DNA from: Paenibacillus sp. FSL R5-0912
GTDB lineage: Bacteria; Bacillota; Bacilli; Paenibacillales; Paenibacillaceae
NCBI RefSeq assembly: GCF_000758605.1
Contig: NZ_CP009282.1
Location: forward strand, 868,001 to 932,000
Length of the DNA stretch: 64,000 nt
Reading direction: 5' to 3'
This document shows, piece after piece, positions 36,809 through 44,164 of this stretch (positions within the stretch are counted from its first letter, which is position 1; each line of letters starts with the position of its first letter). Both the position numbers and the translations under genes were made by a program. The notes beneath the pieces were generated by a model. The model worked only from the letters and a program-made list of their open reading frames with translations, did no database searches and had not been told where the DNA came from.

Positions 36809-37975
36809 ATGAATCTAAGAAAACAAGCACTGCCGCAGCAAACGCCCGAAGACTACAGCCCCCGTGTGAAGCCGGTAATCCTGAGAATGGTGGAGGAGAT
36901 GAAGCAGATGGGAATTCCAAGTGAGATCCATGTAGAACAGATTACGGAGCTGTGCAGTATCGTGGACCGGCCGGAGATGAAAGTGGTGGGTATCGCGCTG
37001 CCGGTTTCGTATGAGAGCCGGGGGTATGGCGGTTTCTATGGTTTTGAGCATGCGAGCTGTACGTTGAATGATTACTTTTATACCAAGAAGCTGACTTCAG
37101 AAGGCGATATCGCGCTCCTCTCTGGTCTCATCAGCCGGCAAATCAAAGGCAAAGAGGTTGTTACCGTACGATCAGAGGTGCAGGGTGACGGCAATTATAA
37201 AGTCATTGTGGGTTATGAGGTAAGCAGCTTCGACGGGTTGCCCGCCCATTTGCCGGAATATACGGAGACGCTTACAGTACCTGCTTGCCGCTATGCCAAA
37301 GTCCTGATCAACGAGACTAAGGAGGCTGGACGGATCGGCTACGATGAGCGGATGCATGCAGATGAATATTTTATCGGCCAATTTCGTAATGACACCAGCT
37401 ACGTCTATAACCCTTCCGGCCTTAGCTTCAATACATATGACGACTCAGGGGATATTCTCACCAAATACGAGCCCGTTAGAATTCCGGAAAATGATGCGGA
37501 GCGGTTTGACTCTTTGCGCTTCAAGGCGGTGACATTGCCGGAGATGAAGATCGCGTGCAGCATGACGCTGCCGGATGATGAGGAGTTTGTGATCACGAAA
37601 TATTTCGGTGTGCAAGACCAGGTATTCGCTACTGAGGCGGCTAAATATTATCTGCATGATTATTACGGTTTTCCGGTGAATAGTGAGGAGGAGGGGAAGA
37701 TTAACTCCTGCTTCGGCACAAGAGTCAGCACCTTGGAGTCACTTCCTGACTGTGTTGAAAAAATTACGGTGCCCGGAGGCATCTATCTGCACATTACCCA
37801 GCTCGAAGTGAATGGTGATAATCCCGGAATACCGTATGATGTGGCGTTCAATCATCTGGATGAGCTGTTTCTGAATGCTCACCCGGAGTATACGCGTGAT
37901 TGGAGCAGGCATGTGATCGCCCGTTTCCGGCAGGCGAACTGTGCCTCTGTATTTGTGCCTCTTGTGCTTGAATAA
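36809..37975 (+). CDS. Stand-alone GyrI-like effector-binding protein
   Basis: Protein of 388 residues with no DNA-binding domain. Two related modules are visible: about 10-175, with the VVGIALPVSYESRGYGGFYGFE and AHLPEYTETLTVPACRYAKV strands, and about 225-388, ending VEKITVPGGIYLHITQLE and SVFVPLVLE. These patterns match the GyrI-like/SOUL-type ligand-binding fold. AAAGGAG lies 7 bases before the ATG. The gene is 54 bases after the AraC-GyrI gene and likely co-transcribed. It may bind and titrate the same small molecule as the regulator; the function is not established. Confidence 0.7.
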   Translation: MNLRKQALPQQTPEDYSPRVKPVILRMVEEMKQMGIPSEIHVEQITELCSIVDRPEMKVVGIALPVSYESRGYGGFYGFEHASCTLNDYFYTKKLTSEGDIALLSGLISRQIKGKEVVTVRSEVQGDGNYKVIVGYEVSSFDGLPAHLPEYTETLTVPACRYAKVLINETKEAGRIGYDERMHADEYFIGQFRNDTSYVYNPSGLSFNTYDDSGDILTKYEPVRIPENDAERFDSLRFKAVTLPEMKIACSMTLPDDEEFVITKYFGVQDQVFATEAAKYYLHDYYGFPVNSEEEGKINSCFGTRVSTLESLPDCVEKITVPGGIYLHITQLEVNGDNPGIPYDVAFNHLDELFLNAHPEYTRDWSRHVIARFRQANCASVFVPLVLE

Positions 37976-38061
37976 CTTCCCCGGAGCCTGTGAGGGGGAA
38001 TTATGATAGTATATATAAAGGTATATTTAGTTTTCCCCGCGGGGGTAGAAAAGAGAGCAGC

Positions 38062-38832
38062 ATGAGAATCATTATATCGCCTGCCAAGAAGATGAAGACG
38101 GACACGGATTTCTTGGATTACCGCCAAGTGCCGCAGTTCATCAGCGAATCGCAGACTCTTCTGGCCTTATTACGCAAGTTGAATTATGAAGAAGCCAAAG
38201 CGCTATGGAAATGCAATGATGCCATCGCCACGCTGAATATGGAACGGATCCGGGAGATGGATGTCACCAGGAATCTGACGCCAGCTATCTTCTCATATGA
38301 GGGAATACAGTACCAGTACATGGCGCCCGGAATCTTTCAGACGGAAGAGCTGGATTATCTTCAGCAGCACTTGCGGATTTTATCCGGATTCTATGGAATC
38401 GTTAGACCTTTTGACGGCGTTGTGCCGTACAGGCTGGAGATGCAGGCTAAGCTGGGCGGGAGGGGCTTCAGTTCTCTCTATGCGTTCTGGAATAGAAGAC
38501 TGGCGGATCAGCTGTTCGCGGAGAGTGACATCATTCTGAACCTGGCCTCTAAGGAATACAGCAAGTGTATCTCCCCGTACCTTGGCAAGGACGCTCGAAT
38601 GATTAGTGTGGTGTTCGGGCAGGACATCGGCGGCAAGGTGGTTGAGCGGGCGACGCTGGTCAAGATGGCCAGGGGTGAAATGGTCCGCTACATGGCCGAG
38701 CGGCAAATTACCCGGGTGGAGGATATCCAAGGCTTTAACGGGTTTGATTTCGCATTTGCTGAGGCCTTGTCGGATGAGAAGACTTATGTGTTTATCCAGC
38801 AGAAGCATGATAAGAATGAAATGGTAGAGTAA
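38062..38832 (+). CDS. yaaA: Peroxide stress protein YaaA
   Basis: Member of the YaaA/DUF328 family, 256 residues, full length. The N-terminus MRIIISPAKKMK is diagnostic. Further family blocks are NLTPAIFSYEGIQYQYM, ILSGFYGIVRPFDGVVPYRLEM and LYAFWNRRLADQLF. In Escherichia coli YaaA lowers free intracellular iron during hydrogen peroxide stress and binds DNA. The ATG at 38062 fits the family start; the in-frame extension to 37990 reads through the promoter region, where TATATAAA is present. A strong terminator follows. The gene is monocistronic. Confidence 0.95.
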   Translation: MRIIISPAKKMKTDTDFLDYRQVPQFISESQTLLALLRKLNYEEAKALWKCNDAIATLNMERIREMDVTRNLTPAIFSYEGIQYQYMAPGIFQTEELDYLQQHLRILSGFYGIVRPFDGVVPYRLEMQAKLGGRGFSSLYAFWNRRLADQLFAESDIILNLASKEYSKCISPYLGKDARMISVVFGQDIGGKVVERATLVKMARGEMVRYMAERQITRVEDIQGFNGFDFAFAEALSDEKTYVFIQQKHDKNEMVE

Positions 38833-38842
38833 GCCATACAAC

Positions 38843-38892
38843 AGGCAATCTTGAAGACGGTTGAATAACCGTATTTGGGATTGCCTTTTTTT
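38843..38892 (+). terminator. Terminator of yaaA
   Basis: AGGCAATC pairs with GATTGCCT, with an inner ACGGTT/AACCGT hairpin, and is followed by seven T. It lies 11 bases after the stop. Confidence 0.9.
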
Positions 38893-38934
38893 GAAATATA
38901 AGAATTTATATGTTTCACGCTATAAATTATCCTT

Positions 38935-39141
38935 CTATTTCTCGCTGGAACGGTACCGTCCTTTATAAGGACGGCGAAGCCGTTTCTGCTTGTTAAGAAG
39001 ATTATCTAAGTAACAATAACGCAAAGGATCGGAGGGCTTATGATTTTGGCTGGAAGCAGCGAAGAAGCTGGGCACATCCCTGCTAATCAACGCCATTGCC
39101 GTCTCGCCTCCATAAGACCTATAAAAATTGGGATTAAACCT
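38935..39141 (-). pseudogene. Unrecognised coding-like remnant
   Basis: The minus strand is open for 68 codons ending in TAG at 38935. It reads like a real protein tail, with SYGGETAMALISRDVPSFF early, PLRYCYLDNLLNKQ in the middle and a very basic end KRLRRPYKGRYRSSEK. There is no ribosome site or start in the right place, and a stop lies just upstream. The protein family is not recognised. Confidence 0.4.
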
Positions 39142-39159
39142 TTAATTTGGAGAGAGAAA

Positions 39160-39182
39160 TGTAAACGCTTACCTTATATAAT
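39160..39182 (+). promoter_or_regulatory. CcpA site (cre) next to the -10 box of the xylanase gene
   Basis: TGTAAACGCTTACC (39160-39173) matches the cre consensus TGWNANCGNTNWCA at all but the last position, and a TATAAT (39177-39182) begins four bases later. This predicts glucose repression of the xylanase. No clear -35 was seen. The 135-base leader to the ATG is otherwise unassigned. Confidence 0.6.
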
Positions 39183-39317
39183 TTACTCGTGAAGGAGGAC
39201 AAGTAAATATCTGGGAGAAGACTCAGGATAAGTTAGAATCTGCGGACAGAAGCTACGGGCAAGTGAGGGCGGGGAAGAAAGGCTGTACACCACAAATTAT
39301 TCTTAGGAGGTAATTCA

Positions 39318-39953
39318 ATGTTTAAGCTAAACAAGAAAATTCTAACGGTATTCATGGCAGCCACAATGAGCTTCAGCGCGTTTGCAGCGACCTCAAGTGC
39401 AGCGACAGATTATTGGCAGAACTGGACTGATGGCGGAGGTACAGTCAATGCTACGAACGGAACTGGCGGAAATTACAGTGTGAACTGGTCCAATACCGGA
39501 AATTTCGTGGTCGGTAAAGGCTGGAATGTTGGATCGCCAACACGAACAGTCAACTACAATGCAGGCGTCTGGGCGCCATCCGGCAACGGGTATTTGACCC
39601 TGTACGGCTGGACAAGAAATTCACTCATCGAATATTACGTTGTTGACAGCTGGGGGACCTATAGACCTACCGGAACGTATAAAGGCACTGTGAACAGTGA
39701 CGGGGGTACCTATGATATCTATACCACTATGCGCTACGACGCGCCTTCCATTGATGGTAATGCCACATTCCCTCAATACTGGAGTGTAAGACAGTCGAAG
39801 AGAGCGACGGGAAGTAACGCTGCTATCACGTTCAGTAACCATGTTAACGCATGGAAGAGCAAAGGGATGAATCTGGGAAGCAGCTGGTCCTATCAGGTGC
39901 TTGCAACAGAAGGCTATCAGAGCAGCGGCAGCTCTAACGTAACGGTGTGGTAA
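39318..39953 (+). CDS. xynA: Secreted GH11 endo-1,4-beta-xylanase
   Basis: Extracellular xylanase of 211 residues that cleaves internal beta-1,4 bonds of xylan. The signal peptide is about 1-28 (cleavage near SSAATDYW). The mature GH11 jelly-roll is complete, with [11 protein letters not shown], the nucleophile E105 in [12 protein letters not shown] and the acid/base E198 in [16 protein letters not shown] lies 9 bases before the ATG. It is preceded by a CcpA site, matching catabolite repression. No carbohydrate-binding module is attached. It is single-gene. Confidence 0.97.
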   Translation: MFKLNKKILTVFMAATMSFSAFAATSSAATDYWQNWTDGGGTVNATNGTGGNYSVNWSNTGNFVVGKGWNVGSPTRTVNYNAGVWAPSGNGYLTLYGWTRNSLIEYYVVDSWGTYRPTGTYKGTVNSDGGTYDIYTTMRYDAPSIDGNATFPQYWSVRQSKRATGSNAAITFSNHVNAWKSKGMNLGSSWSYQVLATEGYQSSGSSNVTVW

Positions 39954-40021
39954 CAGGCGGCTGACAGGCACTAACCGGGTTCTTAGCTATTGAGCAAGAC
40001 GGCTGATCATTGATAGGACTG

Positions 40022-40051
40022 AGGCCTGCCGGTTACACAGCCGGCGGCCTT
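40022..40051 (+). terminator. GC-rich hairpin after the xylanase gene
   Basis: AGGCC-T-GCCGG pairs with CCGGC-GGCCT across a short loop, but only two T follow. It is a weak terminator candidate, 68 bases after the stop. Confidence 0.4.
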
Positions 40052-40193
40052 AATAAGCCAGCTATATGGGCTGAACTCCACATGAGACCTATATGATAAT
40101 CCTGCACCTAATACATTTATGTACTGTGCGTCCTATATAGATGTTGTTTAGCAGGTCCGTACCTTTGCCAATCGTTTCAAAGGAGATATATCC

Positions 40194-41033
40194 ATGCGAA
40201 AACTATTGATTGTCTTATTAATAGCGTTAACGGGTATTGCCAGTGCCTGCTCGCAGGAGAAGCCTGCCAGGGAAGAGCGCCTTGTATGGGTCGAGGGCGG
40301 TGCCTTTGTAGACACGAAATCCAATTATTACGGAACAGATGTGACCCTCCCAGACTTTTATATCAGTAAATATGAGGTGACTCAACAAGAATGGCTGGAG
40401 GTGATGGGGAATAACCCTTCCCAGTTTCAAGGGGATAATCTGCCTGTAGAGAGTGTAACCTGGTATGATGCTGTGGAGTACTGTAATCAGCGGAGTATCA
40501 AGGAGGGCCTGAAGCCCTATTACAACATAGACAAGAACACTGTTGACCCGAATAATACAAGCGACCGGGATTTCATGAAATGGACAGTAACGGCCAATGA
40601 AGGAGTGAACGGTTACCGTTTGCCGACAGAAGCCGAGTGGGAATATGCAGCAGGCGGAGGCCAGATGAGCAAGAGCAACAGCTATAGTGGAAGCAATAAG
40701 CCAGAAGATGTGGCGTGGTACTGGAGGAATTCCGGAGATCAATTCTTAACCGGGGACTGGAACTGGCCGGCGATCGAGAATAATCATAGCCAGACGAAAA
40801 TTAGCGGCCTCAAGAAACCCAATGAGCTGGGGCTATACGACATGTCAGGTAACGTAAGAGAATGGTGCTGGAACTGGTACGAGAACCCGGACAGCAACAG
40901 GGGCTCCCTCAGACTGGTGAAGGGCGGCGGGTGGATCGGCGGCGTTAATAATACAGAGGTATCGTTTCGGGGCAAGTTTGAGGGGAGCAGCAGGGGGAAT
41001 GACCAAGGTTTTCGTGTGATCCGCGGTGAGTAA
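40194..41033 (+). CDS. SUMF1/EgtB-type (formylglycine-generating-enzyme-like) lipoprotein
   Basis: Predicted lipoprotein of 279 residues: hydrophobic leader then lipobox IASAC near residue 19. The rest is a FGE-sulfatase fold: ISKYEVTQQEWLEVMGNNPS, LPVESVTWYDAVEYCNQRS, GYRLPTEAEWEYAA, NELGLYDMSGNVREWCWNW and a final SRGNDQGFRVI. The two copper-binding cysteines expected in the last strand of true formylglycine-generating enzymes are not seen there, so catalysis on sulfatases is unlikely. Surface-exposed members of this fold often act in gliding, binding or unknown roles. AAAGGAG lies 8 bases before the ATG. No sulfatase gene is nearby. Confidence 0.87.
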   Translation: MRKLLIVLLIALTGIASACSQEKPAREERLVWVEGGAFVDTKSNYYGTDVTLPDFYISKYEVTQQEWLEVMGNNPSQFQGDNLPVESVTWYDAVEYCNQRSIKEGLKPYYNIDKNTVDPNNTSDRDFMKWTVTANEGVNGYRLPTEAEWEYAAGGGQMSKSNSYSGSNKPEDVAWYWRNSGDQFLTGDWNWPAIENNHSQTKISGLKKPNELGLYDMSGNVREWCWNWYENPDSNRGSLRLVKGGGWIGGVNNTEVSFRGKFEGSSRGNDQGFRVIRGE

Positions 41034-41060
41034 ATGGCCAGACCTGTCTAAAGAGGGGGG

Positions 41061-41252
41061 CTACTCCGTCATTAGCCCCCAGCGGAATCCCAATTTATCT
41101 GTAACAGAAGCCATACAGGAACTGTAAGTCGTGCTGCGCAAGGGATGAAGGATACTGCCTTCCCTCGTAAGAGCCTCGTAAGCTAGCTTTACCTGAGCGT
41201 CCGTATTAAAAGTAACGGTGAGAAAGAAGGAGCGGCTTCCGGCTGAGTCCTG
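41061..41252 (-). pseudogene. C-terminal fragment of a VOC (PhnB/glyoxalase-like) protein
   Basis: On the minus strand, directly after the ClbS-like stop, an open stretch of about 63 codons reads FFLTVTFNTDAQVKLAYEAL, a Ser/Thr-rich bridge, then SVTDKLGFRWGLMTE. This is the closing part of a VOC/PhnB domain (xDxFGxxW pattern). The N-terminal half and any start are missing. Its stop lies inside a GGGGGCTA/TAGCCCCC hairpin (41056-41080). Confidence 0.65.
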
Positions 41253-41819
41253 TTATACCCTATCGCGATCCGGGAGTGAACCTGAAGGGTGGGTTAGCAA
41301 AGCGGCGGGGAACTGTTTTTTCCACTTTCTGATCTTCCCCCGGAAGGATTTGAACGGAGCGGCTGAATTGATATGAATCCACCGGGCCATGGGCCAGTGT
41401 TCCTTGGTCCCGGTCCATTTACGTGAGCCCTGGGTGAACAGCTCTTCTTCCGTCAACGTGCTGACCCAGTCCAGCCACTGCTGCTCTGATTGCCGGAATA
41501 AGCTGCGCAGTTCAGCCAGTGAATACTCAGAATATTTGTCGTAAAAGGACTGATATAATCCGCCCAGCTCATTCCATTTATAATCCTGATCCGGCATGAG
41601 GAAGGCCCGTCCTTCCAGCTCGTTCTGATCCCAGCTCCTCACCAGCTCCAGCCATCCCAGCTGATAGGCGATGATCTCGGCGGGGGTTTTATCCACTTCA
41701 GGAATTCGCGTATCCTTGTACTTATCGTCTATACCGTCATACTCGGCGTCTAAGAGCAGGTATAGGGTGTGGATCGTTTCCAGCAGCTCCTGTTTGGAAG
41801 AATATTCATAGCTTGCCAT
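41253..41819 (-). CDS. ClbS/DfsB family four-helix-bundle protein
   Basis: DinB-superfamily four-helix protein of 188 residues. MASYEYSSKQELLETIHT, RIPEVDKTPAEIIAYQLGW, YKWNELGGLYQSF and PFKSFRGKIRKWKK match the ClbS/DfsB group well. ClbS itself is a cyclopropane hydrolase that protects from colibactin; most relatives have unknown roles in self-protection or stress. The ATG at 41819 has AAAGGAG 8 bases upstream; the frame begins at a GTG at 41828 without a proper spacing. About 16 residues after the usual KIRKWKK end look like an added tail, next to a VOC fragment, so the 3' end may have been remodelled. Confidence 0.85.
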   Translation of the reverse strand: MASYEYSSKQELLETIHTLYLLLDAEYDGIDDKYKDTRIPEVDKTPAEIIAYQLGWLELVRSWDQNELEGRAFLMPDQDYKWNELGGLYQSFYDKYSEYSLAELRSLFRQSEQQWLDWVSTLTEEELFTQGSRKWTGTKEHWPMARWIHINSAAPFKSFRGKIRKWKKQFPAALLTHPSGSLPDRDRV

Positions 41820-41886
41820 AGCGTTCACTCCTTTACATTGGTTATACCATAGAGCTGTGACAGCAGTCTGTCCAGTTTAACCAGAG

Positions 41887-42447
41887 TCAGGTCCTGTTCC
41901 AAATCCGCTGCACGCCGGTAAGTGTGTCTCCATTGAAGCTTAGCTTATAGATATCCGGCATATCCAGCTGCTTCCAGAAGCCGTAATCATAACGCTTATC
42001 CAGCGCATTCATGATTAAGACCATAATATTACCGTGAGTCCCGATGACCGCGTTACTGCCTTGGTATTGCTGCAATACTTTGTGGAGTGCCTGAACTCCC
42101 CTGTCCTGGGCAATCAGGTTAGATTCTCCGCCTTCCCAGGCAAAAGAGGGATTCTCCCATACCTTCGTAATGGCCTGGCCGAAGTCGCTGACGGGTCCGC
42201 CGGACAATAACCGTTCTCTGAAATCGTCTTCGATTACAGGTTCAAGGCCCAGGGGGCCGGCCAGTCCTTCAATGGTCTGTATTGCCCGTTTATAGGGACT
42301 GGAGATCAGGACATGAATATTCTCATGGATGAGCCGTCCGCTGACCTTCCGCGCATCTGCCTGTCCACGTTCAGATAAAGGTCTGTTTAATTCATCGGCC
42401 GAATAAGCCGAGTGCGCATGCCTTACCAAAAACAAATTTGTAACCAT
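41887..42447 (-). CDS. Histidine phosphatase family protein
   Basis: Phosphoglycerate-mutase-like phosphatase of 186 residues. The catalytic RHA motif is in LFLVRHAHSAYS (H10 phosphorylated), followed by RPLSERGQADA and SSPYKRAIQT; the second histidine is in VIGTHGNIMV. Substrate unknown. GAGGGGA lies 6 bases before the ATG. It is divergent from the AraC gene at 42514 and shares its promoter region. Confidence 0.92.
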   Translation of the reverse strand: MVTNLFLVRHAHSAYSADELNRPLSERGQADARKVSGRLIHENIHVLISSPYKRAIQTIEGLAGPLGLEPVIEDDFRERLLSGGPVSDFGQAITKVWENPSFAWEGGESNLIAQDRGVQALHKVLQQYQGSNAVIGTHGNIMVLIMNALDKRYDYGFWKQLDMPDIYKLSFNGDTLTGVQRIWNRT

Positions 42448-42513
42448 TATTCATCCCCTCATCTGCTAATATTTGTAATGCATTGTATCATGAATGAAGC
42501 GGGGAATTCAGCG

Positions 42514-43431
42514 ATGAATCTTGATTATAGAGAGCGAATCGATAAGGTCATTGCATACATAGAGGAACACAGCAGTCAGCCGCTTAAGCTCGATACCCTG
42601 GCGGAGATCTCCCATTTCTCCAAATTTCATTTCAGCAGAATATTCACAGCTATGGTCGGTGTGACTCCGATGGTATTTGTAAACAGGAAGCGTATACAGC
42701 ACGCACTGGTGCTGCTGACCGAAACGAATAAGACCATCCTGGAGGTTGCGGGTCAATGTGGTTTCGAATCGGTATCGGTCTTTAATGCCCATTTCAAACG
42801 GTATTATGGCTGTACACCGGGCAGTATCAGGAACAGCAGCCGGAGAAACAGCAATTTCGCATCATCCTTTAGCAATATACAGGCAGAATCAGCTTCCCTG
42901 GCAGATTACAATAGAGCAAGAAGTAATCCGCTGTTAAGGAGGGCTTGGGATAGTATGGTAGAAATCAGACAGATCCCGGAGATTGAAGTTGCTTATATCA
43001 GGCATATTGGAAGTTACCTGGATACGTATAGCGCATGGGACAAGCTAAGCCGCTGGGCAGACCAGCACGGTCTTCATGCAGGGAATCAGCAGTTTATCGG
43101 AATATCTTTGGATGACGGGGATCTCGTAGAAGAGTCTGCGTGCCGGTATGATGCCTGCGTTACAGTTCCGGAAGGGTTTGAGCAGGGAGCACACCGGCCG
43201 CAGGTAGAATTCAAGACAGTGTCCGGCGGCATGTATGCGGTGTATTCATACTATGATACGGTGGACAAACTGGTCCTCGCGTACGACAGCATGTTCAGCG
43301 TGTGGTTACCCCGCAGCGGGTACGAAGCGGACGACAGGCCGTGTCTTGAATTCTGTCTGAATGATCCCATGAAGGATCAGCAAGGCAAGTGTAAGGTTGA
43401 TTTGTATATCCCCATTAGGCAGCGCGTATAA
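42514..43431 (+). CDS. AraC family regulator with GyrI-like domain
   Basis: Regulator of 305 residues. N-terminal AraC HTH (about 1-105; LAEISHFSKFHFSRIFTAMVG and VAGQCGFESVSVFNAHFKRYYG), a basic linker, and a GyrI/BmrR-type effector domain from about 150 to the end (VEIRQIPEIEVAYIRHIGSY, VEFKTVSGGMYAVYSYY, CKVDLYIPIR). It belongs to the Rob-like AraC-GyrI class that senses small hydrophobic compounds. The ATG at 42514 is preferred because HTH families start there; ATG 42490 is possible and the extension to 42412 overlaps the divergent phosphatase gene. An acetyltransferase follows after 24 bases. Confidence 0.88.
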   Translation: MNLDYRERIDKVIAYIEEHSSQPLKLDTLAEISHFSKFHFSRIFTAMVGVTPMVFVNRKRIQHALVLLTETNKTILEVAGQCGFESVSVFNAHFKRYYGCTPGSIRNSSRRNSNFASSFSNIQAESASLADYNRARSNPLLRRAWDSMVEIRQIPEIEVAYIRHIGSYLDTYSAWDKLSRWADQHGLHAGNQQFIGISLDDGDLVEESACRYDACVTVPEGFEQGAHRPQVEFKTVSGGMYAVYSYYDTVDKLVLAYDSMFSVWLPRSGYEADDRPCLEFCLNDPMKDQQGKCKVDLYIPIRQRV

Positions 43432-43455
43432 GTTTCGGAGAATGGAGTGGCGGGA

Positions 43456-44028
43456 ATGAATGTGGACGTTGTGTTTGACCGGTTTCCTGTACTAAGATCA
43501 GATGAACTTGTATTGAACAGAATTGAGGAGACTCATCTGGACGGGCTATTTGATATTTACAGCAATGACAAGGTGTTTGAATATTGCGGGATCATTCCGA
43601 AGCATAACAAGGCTACAGTCAGCAATATGATAGGACATTTCGAACGGGACTACGCCAAAAGATCAAGGATCAAGTGGGGCATCTTTGCTAGTGGTGAGGA
43701 GGGGCGTCTGCTCGGAATTATTGAAGCCTGCGATTTCAATCAGAAGGTGAATATGGTGACGATCGGCTACTTCCTGGCAGAAGCCCATTGGGGACAAGGC
43801 ATTGCCTCTAAGGCTGTTGAAATCCTGCTGGACTATATCTTCAGAGAGGTTCAGGTGAACAGAATTCAGGCCGAAGTCATGCTGTTGAATGAACCGTCCA
43901 AGAAGGTGCTCCTGAAGACAGGGTTCATCAAGGAGGGGGTTCTGCGGCAAGCCGCCTTGTGGTCAGGCAAAGGAATTGTTGATCTGGAGATATACAGTAT
44001 GCTTAGGGGAGATTATATTCAGGTGTGA
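43456..44028 (+). CDS. GNAT acetyltransferase, RimJ/RimL-like
   Basis: N-acetyltransferase of 190 residues. FPVLRSDELVLNRIEETHLD opens the fold, TIGYFLAEAHWGQGIASKAV holds the Q-G-x-G/A acetyl-CoA loop, and VMLLNEPSKKVLLKTGFIKEG is the typical end of RimJ-like proteins that modify protein or amino-sugar N-termini. GGAG lies 8 bases before the ATG at 43456; a GTG at 43447 is an alternative. It is 24 bases after the AraC-GyrI gene and probably in the same transcript, and might modify the compound that the regulator senses. Confidence 0.9.
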   Translation: MNVDVVFDRFPVLRSDELVLNRIEETHLDGLFDIYSNDKVFEYCGIIPKHNKATVSNMIGHFERDYAKRSRIKWGIFASGEEGRLLGIIEACDFNQKVNMVTIGYFLAEAHWGQGIASKAVEILLDYIFREVQVNRIQAEVMLLNEPSKKVLLKTGFIKEGVLRQAALWSGKGIVDLEIYSMLRGDYIQV

Positions 44029-44035
44029 CCATAAG

Positions 44036-44075
44036 ATAAAAAAGCTCAGGCCCGTTAATAGGCTTGAGCTTTTTG
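44036..44075. terminator. Bidirectional terminator between the acetyltransferase and the ABC exporter
   Basis: A 13-bp stem, AAAAGCTCAGGCC paired with GGCTTGAGCTTTT, has A- and T-runs on the two sides, so it can serve both converging genes. Confidence 0.9.
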
Positions 44076-44164
44076 GTGCTGTAAGAACTAATAATCTGTC
44101 TGGGGTCCCCGCAAAGTACCTGAGTCAGCTTCGAAGCTGGAGCCTCACTTTGTGGGGAAACTGT

